A stretch of 64,000 nt of DNA from Desulfitobacterium sp050251735 (GCA_050251735.1 JBFWMF010000002.1:114647-178646); one strand, 5' to 3'; positions 24,649-34,455 are shown, numbered from the stretch's first letter. Translations and numbers: made by a program. The notes: generated by a model from the letters alone, not told the origin.

Positions 24649-25311
24649 GTGAAAGATAATTTTCAGATTGCTATCGATGGCCCGGCGGGTGCGGGTAAAA
24701 GCACAATTGCTAAAGGAATTGCTCATCGGTTAGGGCTTTTTTACGTGGACACTGGAGCGATGTATCGAGCGATTACATATAAGGCGATGAGCATAAACAT
24801 CCCCTTGGACCAGGAAGAGGCCATTGTAGAGCTAGCTTGGAAATGCGATATCGTTCTTGATCATACTGAAGCTAGAAAAATACATTGCGACGGACAGGAT
24901 ATAACAGAAGCCATACGGACCCCTGAGGTTTCACGTAATGTATCGATCATTGCAGCTTATGCTGGGGTTAGAGAAAGATTAGTGGAATTACAACGACGTG
25001 AAGCTCAACGAGGAAGCGTCGTGATGGACGGACGAGATATAGGAACCTATGTCTTGCCGGAAGCGGATCTTAAAATCTTTTTGACAGCAACCGCTGAAGA
25101 GAGAGCGAGACGCCGCTGGCTGGAGTTGCAAAAGACAAGCAAGCAGATTTCCTTTGCAGAGGTTGAGCGGGATATGCAGATGCGTGACCAAACCGATCAA
25201 CAGCGAGAAGTATCACCCTTGGTTCCGGCTGCCGATGCCATTATCCTTGACACCACTGGCTTGAGTGTGGAGGAAATTATCGAGCGTATCATCAGCTTGA
25301 TCAATAATTAA
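24649..25311 (+). CDS. cmk: Cytidylate kinase
   Basis: 220 residues from GTG at 24649 (GAGGGTG upstream). The P-loop reads IDGPAGAGKSTIAKGIA at the N-terminus, followed by FYVDTGAMYRAITYKA and VMDGRDIGTYVLPEADLKIF, the CMP-binding and specificity regions of bacterial CMP kinases. It phosphorylates CMP and dCMP with ATP in nucleotide salvage and membrane lipid supply. It heads the conserved order cmk-plsC-ispH/S1, as in many Clostridia. Confidence 0.96.
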   Translation: MKDNFQIAIDGPAGAGKSTIAKGIAHRLGLFYVDTGAMYRAITYKAMSINIPLDQEEAIVELAWKCDIVLDHTEARKIHCDGQDITEAIRTPEVSRNVSIIAAYAGVRERLVELQRREAQRGSVVMDGRDIGTYVLPEADLKIFLTATAEERARRRWLELQKTSKQISFAEVERDMQMRDQTDQQREVSPLVPAADAIILDTTGLSVEEIIERIISLINN

Positions 25312-25348
25312 GTCTGATGATACGCCATAAAAGTGAGGCGAAAGGATA

Positions 25349-25954
25349 ATGAGCCTATATCATTTTTTAAAAAAACTATTTCGCTTACAGTTTCGAGCGA
25401 TGGGCTGGAAAGTCCACGGGGTTGAAAACTTTCCGAAGAACGGACCGGTGATCTTAGTAAGTAATCATGTCAGCAATTGGGATCCGATAGTGGCAGCCTG
25501 TAGTGTACCGCTCAATGTTTCCTTCATGGCAAAAGAAGAATTATTTTCTAATCCACTTTTAGGAAAAGTCTTTCGTAACCACCTAGGAGCTTTCCCTGTA
25601 AAGAGAGGCCAAGGTGACACCAGTGCCATCCGAAATGCCTTGAAGGTTCTCAAGGAAGGGAAAGTTTTAGGTTTGTTTCCCGAAGGTACACGCTCGAAGT
25701 CTGGTGAGCTGCAAAAAGGTTTTTCTGGTATGATTTTATTAATGGAGAAAAGTCAAGCTCCCATCGTGCCTATGCGTGTGAATGGCACCAAGAATCTCTT
25801 GACTCGAGGATGGGGTCATATTGAAGTTGTTGTCGGCCCCCCCATCAGTCCCGAGCAACTCAAAGCCCCTGAAGGGGTAGAAAATCGCCGGGAATGGGCT
25901 GCAGACCAAATAATGAAGGCTATCGATAATTTGTCCGTTGCTAATCTCCACTAA
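25349..25954 (+). CDS. plsC: 1-acyl-sn-glycerol-3-phosphate acyltransferase
   Basis: 201 residues from ATG at 25349 with GAGGCGAAAGGA upstream. The catalytic SNHVSNWDP (H-x4-D) is near residue 33, and the phosphate-binding FPEGTRSKSGE near 115; MVLLMEKSQAPIVP-like text follows. It adds the second acyl chain to make phosphatidic acid at the membrane. PlsY (32699) and GpsA (33350), which work before it in the same pathway, lie in the same gene cluster. A short hairpin (CTTGCTT/AAGCAAG) follows near 25970. Confidence 0.95.
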   Translation: MSLYHFLKKLFRLQFRAMGWKVHGVENFPKNGPVILVSNHVSNWDPIVAACSVPLNVSFMAKEELFSNPLLGKVFRNHLGAFPVKRGQGDTSAIRNALKVLKEGKVLGLFPEGTRSKSGELQKGFSGMILLMEKSQAPIVPMRVNGTKNLLTRGWGHIEVVVGPPISPEQLKAPEGVENRREWAADQIMKAIDNLSVANLH

Positions 25955-26094
25955 GCCCCTTGCTTGTTAAGCAAGTGACATGAGACAGCAGGACAATGCA
26001 TTATTTTTCTTGGAGAGGGCAATTTAATTCTAATGAAGGAATTTTAGGAATTATAGCGAATTTTAAGCGTAATGCGAGTTAAGGAGGAGCAAAA

Positions 26095-28080
26095 TTGAAA
26101 ATTATCCGGGCGGAAAAGGCCGGATTTTGCTTTGGCGTTAAGCGAGCATTAGATATGGCTGAACGAACTGTTGTTTCTTCTAGTGCCGCATCCTTAGGGC
26201 CTTTGATCCATAATAAGCAAGTGGTAGAGAAGATGGAAAAACAAGGAGTTCGTGTTGTCGGGGAAGTGAAGGAAACACAAAACGGAGATACTTTAATTAT
26301 TCGCTCCCATGGGGTTCCACCTGATATCTATCAAGAAGCCCAACGCTTACAAGTGGAAGTGGTAGATGCTACCTGTCCATTTGTCCAAAAAGCACAACGA
26401 CTGGCCGCCGAAGCTTCCAAGTCTAGTCAAGTCATTGTAGTGGGGGATCGCCAACACCCTGAAGTACAAGGAATCTTGGGATGGGCAGGAATTAAATCAA
26501 TAGCGATTGAGACACTTGAGGAAGCTATGGAACTTCCCTTTTATGAAAAACTATCTGTACTGGCGCAGACGACGCAGCCAGCTGCGAATTTCCACAGTAT
26601 TGTGGAGGAGTTAAGAAAACATACCCAAGAGCTCAAGGTACATAATACCATTTGCAATGCTACAGAGGAGCGGCAAACCGTTGCCCGAGAATTGGCTGGT
26701 AAGGTTGATGTGATGATTGTGGTCGGAGGTAAAAATAGTGCCAATACCAGAAAGTTGGCCGGGATTTGCGCCGAACATACCAAAACATATCTTATCGAAA
26801 CGGCTGATGAATTAGAAAATAACTGGTTTGAAGGGGTAGAAACCGTAGGACTTACGGCTGGAGCCTCGACACCAGATTGGATTATTGAGGAGGTTTATAA
26901 CAAGATGTCAAACATGGAAAACCAAGAAATGAATGAAATTATGAATATGGAGGACTGGGCCGCAGAGATGCAGAGTTTGCATCGCGGTGCTTTAGTCACT
27001 GGAACAGTCGTAAAAGTGAACCATGATGAAGTCTTTGTTGATTTAGGTTGGAAGTCCGAAGGGATAATCTCCCTTAAAGAACTCACTGTATCTTCTAATG
27101 TACAACCCAGTGATATTGTTGCAGTTGGCGATAAGATCCAAGCTGTTGTACTTCGCGTGGAGAATGAAGAGGGAAATCCTATTCTTTCCAAGCGTAGAGC
27201 TGATGAATTTGCTGCTGCCGATCGCCTCAAAGAATATGCAGAGACCAAACAAGAAATTCAGGGTAAAGTAGCTGAGGTAGTTAAAGGTGGATTAATTGTT
27301 GATGTGGGTATGCGGGGTTTCGTGCCTGCCTCGCAAATTCAACCGGGCTATGTGGAAGATTTAAATCAATTCAAAGGACAAACTCTGCGCATGCGGGTTA
27401 TTGAATTTGATCCCTCGAAACGCCGGGTGGTGCTTTCGCAAAAGGAAATCTTGCAGGAAGAGCTTGCTGTTAAGAAGGAACGCCTGCTCGAGAACCTCCA
27501 GGAAGGTGACGTTATCAGCGGTACTGTGAAGCGTTTGGCTCAATTTGGAGCATTTATTGATCTTGGTGGAGTAGATGGACTGCTTCACGTGTCCGACATC
27601 GCCTATACACGGGTAAAGCATCCTTCTGAATATGTTAATGTCGGAGATGAAGTGGAAGTTCAAGTTCTCAAAGTGGACAAGGAACAGGGCAAGATTTCCT
27701 TGGGTCTTAAACAATTGAAACCGAGTCCTTGGGAAAACGCCCTTGAGAAATATGCGGTCGGCACCCTTGTTACTGGAAAGGTTGTTCGTATTGCCACCTT
27801 TGGAGCTTTTGTGCAGTTGGAAGATGGGGTCGATGCTTTGATTCATATCTCCCAGCTTTCCGAAAAGCGAGTGAATAAGGTAGAAGATATTGTGAAGGTC
27901 GGCGACATGGTTCAAGCTAAGGTTATCGAATGCAAGCCCGAGGAAAAACGCGTTAGCTTAAGTATTCGCGAAGCTGCTGAAGAAGCTCAAGCGACTGAAG
28001 ATGCAGAACTCCTAGCGAGTCAACCCGAAGCCCCTCAAGTTACCATCGGTGATGCTATCCAAACAGAATCCGAAGGATAA
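26095..28080 (+). CDS. ispH: IspH-S1 fusion: HMBPP reductase joined to four S1 RNA-binding domains
   Basis: 661 residues from TTG at 26095 (AAGGAGGAG upstream). Residues 1-285 are IspH/LytB with the three [4Fe-4S] cysteines at 12 (GFCFGV), 94 (DATCPF) and 187 (NTICNAT); it reduces HMBPP to IPP and DMAPP in the MEP pathway. After an acidic linker come four S1 repeats, at about 300-370, 388-455, 473-542 and 560-628 (for example VISGTVKRLAQFGAFIDLGG). S1 domains bind RNA, and this half resembles Firmicute ribosomal protein S1-like proteins (YpfD). The fusion is known in Clostridia. The continuous frame argues that it is real, not an assembly artefact. Confidence 0.95.
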   Translation: MKIIRAEKAGFCFGVKRALDMAERTVVSSSAASLGPLIHNKQVVEKMEKQGVRVVGEVKETQNGDTLIIRSHGVPPDIYQEAQRLQVEVVDATCPFVQKAQRLAAEASKSSQVIVVGDRQHPEVQGILGWAGIKSIAIETLEEAMELPFYEKLSVLAQTTQPAANFHSIVEELRKHTQELKVHNTICNATEERQTVARELAGKVDVMIVVGGKNSANTRKLAGICAEHTKTYLIETADELENNWFEGVETVGLTAGASTPDWIIEEVYNKMSNMENQEMNEIMNMEDWAAEMQSLHRGALVTGTVVKVNHDEVFVDLGWKSEGIISLKELTVSSNVQPSDIVAVGDKIQAVVLRVENEEGNPILSKRRADEFAAADRLKEYAETKQEIQGKVAEVVKGGLIVDVGMRGFVPASQIQPGYVEDLNQFKGQTLRMRVIEFDPSKRRVVLSQKEILQEELAVKKERLLENLQEGDVISGTVKRLAQFGAFIDLGGVDGLLHVSDIAYTRVKHPSEYVNVGDEVEVQVLKVDKEQGKISLGLKQLKPSPWENALEKYAVGTLVTGKVVRIATFGAFVQLEDGVDALIHISQLSEKRVNKVEDIVKVGDMVQAKVIECKPEEKRVSLSIREAAEEAQATEDAELLASQPEAPQVTIGDAIQTESEG

Positions 28081-28115
28081 AGGGAATTCACATAAAATAT
28101 AACCAATGAGCATCT

Positions 28116-28145
28116 ATGACTTCTTGCAAGCATGCAGGAAGTCAT
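28116..28145 (+). terminator. Hairpin between ispH-S1 and the RodA/FtsW gene
   Basis: Thirteen-bp stem ATGACTTCTTGCA with TGCAGGAAGTCAT and a four-base loop. There is little T-run, so it may only attenuate or process the transcript. Confidence 0.5.
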
Positions 28146-28196
28146 TTGCTGTCCATAGAATATTACTCTCATGGAAGTTAAAGCGAGGGATTAGCA

Positions 28197-29384
28197 GTGC
28201 CGAAAAGACGAAAACGCTCAATACTCGGAAAGTTACCCAAGCCACTCCACGAGGTAGACTTTTATTTGCTGATCTCGGTGTTAGCAATTCTCGCCTATGG
28301 GTTGGTAATGGTACTTACGGCAGGTTCTGTTAGAGGATATAATGAAACCGATAATACATTCTTCTACGTGCTGAAGCAAGGAAAATGGGCAGTGCTCGGG
28401 AGCTTTTTGGGGTTGACTATCACAAGGATTCCTTTTCCAGTTTTCAGGAAATTTGCCGGCCTAGGAATTGGTGTCACTTTGTTTTTGCTGGTGCTAGTGT
28501 TGAATTCCGACAGTGCAATTGAAGCCAATGGAGCATCCAGGTGGTTGAAAATTGGGCCAGTCAATGTACAACCTTCGGAAATTGCGAAAATTGCTCTCAT
28601 ACTTTTTTTAGCAAACTACCTTGACCGTTATCCAGTGAAGAAGTTAAAGGATCTTGCTTGGCCGGCCTTCGTTCTTATTCCGCTCTTAGCCTTGGTTTAC
28701 AAGCAACCTGACTTAGGAACAACGCTAGTGCTTGTGTTTACTGCTGCTGCCCTTCTTTGGCAGACTGAACTACGCACCGGCTGGTTTCTACTGGCAGTTC
28801 CTATGCTTGGTGGACCTCTTCTGTATCTTATCTATAATACACCTTATCAATGGAACCGAATTCTTGTTTGGTTGGACCCCTGGCAGTATGCCTCTGGAAT
28901 GGGATATCAAATCACCAATGCTGAGATTGCCTTTGGGTCAGGGGGAATCTTTGGGGTAGGATTAGGTCGAAGCTTGCAAAAGTTCGGATATTTACCAGAA
29001 ACCTATACGGATATGATTTTTGCTTTAATCGGTGAGGAACTAGGCTTAATGGGTACCGTATTCTTGATTGGGTTGTTTATATTCTGCTTTGGCAGGGCTT
29101 TTTATATCTCAAGAAAATGCCCGGATCGGTTTGGACGCTTGTTGTCCTTTGGCATCACCTTCTCTTTAGCGATTCAATCAGGGATCAATCTTTCTGTAGT
29201 GACTGGAGTATTACCGGTAACAGGAATCACTCTGCCCTTGGTATCTTACGGTGGTAGTTCCTTAGTCATTACCTTAGTCGAGATAGGTATCTTACTGAAT
29301 ATTTCTCGCTATAGTCATATAAATTCGCCACATCCAAGTTCCTTTTCCATGCCTCCGATTGAAGGACAGACTTTGCGGGAATAA
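28197..29384 (+). CDS. FtsW/RodA/SpoVE-family peptidoglycan polymerase
   Basis: 395 residues from GTG at 28197 (GCGAGGGA upstream). About ten membrane helices, with family motifs GASRWLKIGPVNVQPSEIAK, YKQPDLGTTLV, FALIGEELGLMG and VTGVLPVTGITLPLVSYGGS. SEDS proteins polymerise lipid II into glycan strands with a partner class B penicillin-binding protein. The sequence looks most like RodA (elongation), but no mreBCD or pbp genes are adjacent, so I leave the symbol open. It lies downstream of the ispH-S1 gene and upstream of small membrane gene 29416. Confidence 0.92.
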   Translation: MPKRRKRSILGKLPKPLHEVDFYLLISVLAILAYGLVMVLTAGSVRGYNETDNTFFYVLKQGKWAVLGSFLGLTITRIPFPVFRKFAGLGIGVTLFLLVLVLNSDSAIEANGASRWLKIGPVNVQPSEIAKIALILFLANYLDRYPVKKLKDLAWPAFVLIPLLALVYKQPDLGTTLVLVFTAAALLWQTELRTGWFLLAVPMLGGPLLYLIYNTPYQWNRILVWLDPWQYASGMGYQITNAEIAFGSGGIFGVGLGRSLQKFGYLPETYTDMIFALIGEELGLMGTVFLIGLFIFCFGRAFYISRKCPDRFGRLLSFGITFSLAIQSGINLSVVTGVLPVTGITLPLVSYGGSSLVITLVEIGILLNISRYSHINSPHPSSFSMPPIEGQTLRE

Positions 29385-29415
29385 TAAGGGAACAAGCTTG
29401 AGGAGGCGATAAGAG

Positions 29416-30048
29416 TTGGTGTTCCCGATTGGCGAGTGGTTGCTCTTGAGTGTTGGGTTTCTGGCATGGGCAGAGTGGCCGATTTTTCGTATTGATAAAA
29501 GTTTGCGAGTTCTTCCACTGGCTTGGATCTTGGGGTGGATTATTGAAGATAGCTTTACTCTTTCCCTTACCTGGGATTGGGATTTTCCGCGGGTCCTAGT
29601 CTTGGTTGCCGTAACCTGGATTGCTTGGAAGCGAGCTAAGTGTCGCAAATTTCCGGGGATACTCGTAACTTCAATATGTTTATTAGCTCAGGATCTGTTT
29701 GTACTGAATGAACCGGGGATTCTTTCCTATGATCGATGGTTGTTTGCTGTAGTTTTTTTAGCAGTGGCTTTTTTCAGCACTCATGACCTTTGGAGTATGA
29801 CCTTAGCCCTTTCCGGTGGAATGCTCATCAACATGGGCTTAGTCATGTTTTTATTTGACGGAGTTGTCAGATACTACAGCCTTCCGAATGCATTTCTTTG
29901 GCATTTTAGCAGTGTAGCATGCCTTATGATTGCCGCCTTAAGGCAGATTCGTGAGTATAATCAGATTAAGAAAAATCTAAGAACTGGGATGATAGTAGTG
30001 CAGGAGTCCATAACGGACGATGGAGGGACATATAGAAAGGATGACTAG
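29416..30048 (+). CDS. YphA-like hypothetical membrane protein
   Basis: 210 residues from TTG at 29416 (AGGAGGCGATAAGAG upstream; GTG at 29419 is an alternative). Six to seven hydrophobic helices, rich in tryptophan, ending in a basic/acidic tail (QIREYNQIKKN). I do not find a catalytic motif. The location between the cmk/rpsA-like genes and der matches B. subtilis yphA, which encodes a membrane protein of unknown function; that match is by synteny and topology only. Confidence 0.7.
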   Translation: MVFPIGEWLLLSVGFLAWAEWPIFRIDKSLRVLPLAWILGWIIEDSFTLSLTWDWDFPRVLVLVAVTWIAWKRAKCRKFPGILVTSICLLAQDLFVLNEPGILSYDRWLFAVVFLAVAFFSTHDLWSMTLALSGGMLINMGLVMFLFDGVVRYYSLPNAFLWHFSSVACLMIAALRQIREYNQIKKNLRTGMIVVQESITDDGGTYRKDD

Positions 30049-30049
30049 C

Positions 30050-31378
30050 TTGAAAGAAGGTTTAGTCGTAGCTACAGTCCATAAAGGCAGTATTGCTGAA
30101 GAGATGGAGATTGAATGCGGGGATCGTATTCTTGCTATTGATGGGCAGGAGATCAAAGATATTATTGATTTCCAATACTTAACTGCTGAGGATGAATTTA
30201 TCATGCTCGTGGAGAAGGCTAATGGAGAACTATGGGAGATAGATATTGAAAGGTCTTACGGTGAAGTGCTCGGTCTTGAGGTTGAGGCTATAAGCACTCA
30301 AGGTTTAAAGCTTTGTAAAAATAATTGTGTCTTTTGCTTTGTAGCTCAGATGCCGAAGGGAATGCGCGGAAGCCTTTATGATAAAGATGATGACTATCGG
30401 CTTTCTTTAACCCAAGGAAGCTTCATTACCCTCTCTAACTTGGCTGAAGATGAGTTTGAGCGCATTCTCAAGTTTCATCTAAGTCCTTTATATATCTCTG
30501 TGCATGCTTGGGATGCGGAAGCCCGCGTCCGTTTGATGAAGAACCCCAAGGCAGGAGATTTGTCTAAGCAGCTTGCACAATTGGCGGAGGCAGAAATACA
30601 GATCCATTCACAAATTGTTTTGGTGCCGGGTTATAATGATGGTGAAGTTCTTGAACATACCGTTAAGGAGTTAGGTGGACTATATCCGGCGGTTCAATCT
30701 ATAGCTGTAGTCCCGGTGGGATTAACGAAATATCGGGAGAATCTGCCGGGTCTTCGGCCATTTACTCCCCAGGAGTCCCAAGATATATTGACAAAGGGTG
30801 AAGCTTGGCAGAGAGAATACCGCCAGGCAACGGGTCGTAGTCTGGTGTATTTCTCTGATGAGTTTTATGCTTTAGCGGGTTGGGATTTTCCATCTGTAGA
30901 TAGTTATGATGATTTTTCTCAGTTAGAAAATGGGGTGGGAATGGCTAGCAAATTCCGCCATGAATTTAATCAGTTTCTTCAGCGCCTTCCTCAGATTGTC
31001 CCCGAGCGGAGGGTCCACCTGATAACCGGAGTTTCAGCTACTCCCTTTTTTGCACATTTGATAGATCAGTTAGCCACTATTCAAGGCTTGGCTATTGAGC
31101 TACATACCATAACGAATGAATTTTTTGGACCGACGGTGACGGTGGCAGGGTTGTTAACAGCGCAGGATATTGCCAATCAGGTTGGCAATATTAAAGGTGA
31201 GATTTTTTTGATTCCTGAGGTTATGCTTAAAGCAGATGAAGATATTTTTCTCGATGATCTAAGTGTAGAATGGTTGAGTCAGGCGCTGCAAGGGACACCT
31301 TTAGTGGTTAAAAACCAGGGGAAAGCATTTCTGGAAGCAGTGACTGGATTGAGTTTGGAGGGTGAAGAAATTGAGTAA
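30050..31378 (+). CDS. DUF512 protein with PDZ-like and radical-SAM-type CxxxxCxxC domain
   Basis: 442 residues if translation begins at TTG 30050, which has GAAAGG nine bases upstream; in-frame ATGs at 30020 and 30041 have poorly placed sites. Residues 1-60 resemble a PDZ fold (VVATVHKGSIAEEMEIECGD, RILAIDGQEI). Then CKNNCVFCFVAQMPKGMRG (about residue 87) supplies the cysteines for a [4Fe-4S] cluster in a radical-SAM-like barrel, followed by the DUF512 domain. The family is widespread next to der in Firmicutes and its reaction is unknown. The stop overlaps der by eight bases. Confidence 0.9.
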   Translation: MKEGLVVATVHKGSIAEEMEIECGDRILAIDGQEIKDIIDFQYLTAEDEFIMLVEKANGELWEIDIERSYGEVLGLEVEAISTQGLKLCKNNCVFCFVAQMPKGMRGSLYDKDDDYRLSLTQGSFITLSNLAEDEFERILKFHLSPLYISVHAWDAEARVRLMKNPKAGDLSKQLAQLAEAEIQIHSQIVLVPGYNDGEVLEHTVKELGGLYPAVQSIAVVPVGLTKYRENLPGLRPFTPQESQDILTKGEAWQREYRQATGRSLVYFSDEFYALAGWDFPSVDSYDDFSQLENGVGMASKFRHEFNQFLQRLPQIVPERRVHLITGVSATPFFAHLIDQLATIQGLAIELHTITNEFFGPTVTVAGLLTAQDIANQVGNIKGEIFLIPEVMLKADEDIFLDDLSVEWLSQALQGTPLVVKNQGKAFLEAVTGLSLEGEEIE

Positions 31379-32696
31379 GCCAGTAGTAGCCATCGTGGGT
31401 CGACCCAATGTAGGAAAGTCCACCCTATTTAACCGTTTGGCAGGTGGGCTTGTCGCCATAGTTGAAAACCGCCCGGGAGTTACACGGGATCGTTTATACC
31501 GCGATGCTGAGTGGTTAGGTCGGAAATTTACGATTATTGACACCGGAGGAATTGAATTTGTCAATGAAAATACTCCGATATCCTCGCAAATGCGTCGCCA
31601 AGCGGAGATTGCCATAGAAGAAGCTGATGTCATTGTTTTTGTAATGGATGCCCAAGTCTCCCCAACTCCGGATGATGATATGATTGCTAATACTCTAAGG
31701 CGTTCGGGTAAGCCGGTCATTCTAGCCGCTAACAAAGTCGAGCACTTTGAGAAGGCTGAGCTCTACGAGTTTTATGGACTTGGTCTAGGTGAGCCTATTC
31801 CTATTTCTGCAGTCCATGGGATGAATATCGGCGATTTGCTGGATGAAGTCGTTTCCCATTTTCCCGATGAACTGGATGAGGAGATGGATCCTGATACCAT
31901 CCGTATTGCTGTTATCGGTCGCCCAAATGTGGGGAAGTCTTCCTTGGTCAACACCTTGCTGGGTGAGGAAAGAGTGATCGTCAGTAATATTCCCGGCACC
32001 ACAAGGGATGCTATCGATTCAGCCTTTGAGCATGACGGTAAGCATTATGTGATTATCGACACTGCGGGGATGCGAAGAAAGGGTCGTATTGAAGAGTTAA
32101 CGGAGCAATACAGTGTAGCTCGTTCCTTACGTGCTGTGGATCGCTCTGATGTCATTCTTATGCTTATCGAAGCGGTAGAAGGTGTGACAGAGCAGGATAA
32201 GAAAATCGCCGGTTATGCCCATGAGGCAGGTAAAGGGATCGTTCTGGTAGTCAATAAGTGGGATTTGGTGGAAAAGGATGATAAGACCATGAATCGTTTT
32301 GAGAAGACGATTCGAGAGGAGTTAGGCTTTATGCAGTATGCTCCAACCCTCTTCATCTCGGCAAAGACTGGGCAGCGGGTTACCAAACTGCTGGATTTGG
32401 TTGATTTTGTAGCAGAGCAAAACTCCACTCGGGTGGCTACGGCGACGTTGAACACATTAGTCAGAGAATGGATTCATCTCAATCCGCCTCCCACTGATAA
32501 GGGGAGACGTCTTAAGATTCTTTATGCTACTCAAGTAGGGGTGAAACCACCAACCTTTGTCTTTTTCGTCAATGATCATGAGCTGATGCACTTTTCTTAT
32601 CGTCGTTATTTAGAGAACCAAGTGCGGGCAAACTTTGGCTTTGAAGGTTCGCCCATCAGAATGATAGTGAGACAAAAGGACGAAGAGAGGGAGTAA
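31371..32696 (+). CDS. der: Ribosome-associated GTPase Der (EngA)
   Basis: 441 residues from TTG at 31371 (GGAGGGTG upstream; the in-frame GTG at 31362 lies within that site). Two tandem GTPase domains show GRPNVGKST (residue about 8) and GRPNVGKSS (about 180), each followed by a DTGG/DTAG motif and an NKxD motif (AANKVE is the weak first copy, VVNKWD the second). The KH-like C-terminus is present. Der acts in late 50S ribosome assembly. It overlaps the DUF512 gene and is 2 bp from plsY. Confidence 0.96.
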   Translation: MSKPVVAIVGRPNVGKSTLFNRLAGGLVAIVENRPGVTRDRLYRDAEWLGRKFTIIDTGGIEFVNENTPISSQMRRQAEIAIEEADVIVFVMDAQVSPTPDDDMIANTLRRSGKPVILAANKVEHFEKAELYEFYGLGLGEPIPISAVHGMNIGDLLDEVVSHFPDELDEEMDPDTIRIAVIGRPNVGKSSLVNTLLGEERVIVSNIPGTTRDAIDSAFEHDGKHYVIIDTAGMRRKGRIEELTEQYSVARSLRAVDRSDVILMLIEAVEGVTEQDKKIAGYAHEAGKGIVLVVNKWDLVEKDDKTMNRFEKTIREELGFMQYAPTLFISAKTGQRVTKLLDLVDFVAEQNSTRVATATLNTLVREWIHLNPPPTDKGRRLKILYATQVGVKPPTFVFFVNDHELMHFSYRRYLENQVRANFGFEGSPIRMIVRQKDEERE

Positions 32697-32698
32697 TC

Positions 32699-33283
32699 AT
32701 GGGGGAATATGCGATATTCGTTATCGCTTATCTGCTGGGGGCAATTCCATTTGCCTATTTTGCAGGTCGCTATAAGGGGATTGATGTTCGCAAGCATGGT
32801 AGCGGCAATATGGGCACGACGAATGCCTTCCGCTTGTTGGGGGCGAAGCTAGGCGTTCTTGTTCTCATCGGAGATGCTATAAAAGGTGCTTTGGCGGCCT
32901 ATCTAGGGTATCATTTTTTTGGACCTTGGGGAGGAATTGTGGCTGGTCTCTTGGCTATGACAGCGCACAGCTGGAATCCCTTCTTCGGCTTCAAGCCCAG
33001 TGGTAAAGGAGTGGCTTCCGGCTTTGGTATTATCTTGGTCTTAATGCCGGGAATCACCATTATTGCGATTATCTTATTTGTCCTGGTTGTGTTTCTCACT
33101 CGTTATGTTTCGATGGGCTCGGTATTAGGAGCTTTAGCAGTTGGTGTTTTAGTTTTCATCTTTAACGAGCCCCTGGCCTACAAGGTTTTTGCGGTAATTG
33201 CTGTTAGTGGGGTGGTTATTCGCCACCGCACGAATATGCAAAGAGTTCTCAAGGGAACAGAGAATCGAATTATTTTTAAATAG
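32699..33283 (+). CDS. plsY: Acyl-phosphate:glycerol-3-phosphate acyltransferase
   Basis: 194 residues from ATG at 32699, two bases after der (GAGAGGGAG upstream). Five to six membrane helices with PlsY loops: HGSGNMGTTNAFR (glycerol-phosphate/acyl site), GDAIKGALAAYLG and FKPSGKGVASGFG. It adds the first acyl chain to glycerol-3-phosphate. GpsA, which makes that substrate, is the next gene. Confidence 0.96.
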   Translation: MGEYAIFVIAYLLGAIPFAYFAGRYKGIDVRKHGSGNMGTTNAFRLLGAKLGVLVLIGDAIKGALAAYLGYHFFGPWGGIVAGLLAMTAHSWNPFFGFKPSGKGVASGFGIILVLMPGITIIAIILFVLVVFLTRYVSMGSVLGALAVGVLVFIFNEPLAYKVFAVIAVSGVVIRHRTNMQRVLKGTENRIIFK

Positions 33284-33349
33284 ATAGCTTACGATATTTT
33301 ACGATATCTTGTTTATTTTTTCATATCTTGCTGGGGAAGGAGAATTGTT

Positions 33350-34402
33350 TTGGCTAAAATCACTGTATATGGCGCCGGGAGCTGGGGGACTGCCTTAGCT
33401 GTAGCTATGGGTAAAGCAGGTCATGAGGTTACGTTAATCGGTCGTAACCCTCAGGAGATGAGGCTCATGAACGAGCGGCGCGAAAACCTTCACTACTTAC
33501 CGGGAGTCGTATTGCCTCAGACTGTGAAAGCGACGGTGGATAACGCTACCCTCGGGGATACCGATATGCTTATCCTCAGTGTCCCCTCCCATAGTGTGCG
33601 AGAGACTGCACAAAAGATCAGAGCCTTCCTTAATAAAGGAACCATCATTGTCAATACGGCTAAGGGATTGGAAGAAGGTAGCCATAAACGCCTTTCTGAG
33701 GTGCTAAGTGAAGAGCTACCGGATAATCCGATTGTCGTTTTATCCGGGCCTAGCCATGCTGAAGAGGTGGGTAAGGATATGCCAACTACAGTTGTGGTAG
33801 CCTCTCAGGATACGACAGCCGCTGTAACGGTTCAGGATATCATGATGACTCCCAAGTTCCGTGTCTATACCAACCCGGATACGATCGGGGTGGAACTGGG
33901 AGGAGCCTTTAAAAATATTATTGCACTGTGCGCCGGCTTTGCGGAAGGGTTAGGCTTTGGCGATAATACGAGGGCTGCACTTATGACACGAGGAATTGCC
34001 GAAATAACTCGTTTGGGTGTGGCGCTTGGAGGGAATCCCTTGACTTTTGCTGGCTTGTCTGGAGTAGGGGACCTCATCGTGACTTGTACCAGTCAACATA
34101 GCCGTAATCGTCGCGCCGGGATTGCCTTAGGGCAAGGGAAGCCATTGGATCAGGTTTTGCAAGAGGTCGGCATGGTGGTAGAAGGTATTCGCACCACAAA
34201 GGTAGCTTATGAGTTGAGTCGTCAATATGGGATATCTATGCCAATTGTGGAACAAGCTTATCAAGTTGTCTTTGAGGGAGCGGATCCTAAAGCTGCAGTA
34301 TCAGCCCTTATGATGCGAGGAAAAAAGCATGAGATTGAGGAAGTAGCCCAAATCGCTATGGAGAACAGCGATTACAATACGAGGCTGCAGCGGAATCAAT
34401 AG
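33350..34402 (+). CDS. gpsA: NAD(P)-dependent glycerol-3-phosphate dehydrogenase
   Basis: 350 residues from TTG at 33350 with GGAAGGAG upstream. The dinucleotide site is VYGAGSWGTALAVAMG; other GpsA motifs are NTAKGLEEGS, LSGPSHAEEV, GGAFKNIIALCAGFAEG and TCTSQHSRNRRAG. It reduces dihydroxyacetone phosphate to glycerol-3-phosphate for phospholipids. It ends the der-plsY-gpsA group and is followed by a terminator at 34456. Confidence 0.96.
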   Translation: MAKITVYGAGSWGTALAVAMGKAGHEVTLIGRNPQEMRLMNERRENLHYLPGVVLPQTVKATVDNATLGDTDMLILSVPSHSVRETAQKIRAFLNKGTIIVNTAKGLEEGSHKRLSEVLSEELPDNPIVVLSGPSHAEEVGKDMPTTVVVASQDTTAAVTVQDIMMTPKFRVYTNPDTIGVELGGAFKNIIALCAGFAEGLGFGDNTRAALMTRGIAEITRLGVALGGNPLTFAGLSGVGDLIVTCTSQHSRNRRAGIALGQGKPLDQVLQEVGMVVEGIRTTKVAYELSRQYGISMPIVEQAYQVVFEGADPKAAVSALMMRGKKHEIEEVAQIAMENSDYNTRLQRNQ

Positions 34403-34455
34403 ATCGGCTGCCTAAGTTCACTGTGTAGTTCTGGACAAATGGGTTTGGCAAGCAT

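Noticed and set aside
27361..27915. 184-aa minus-strand frame in ispH-S1
   Set aside because: Antisense to the S1 repeats; no start signals.
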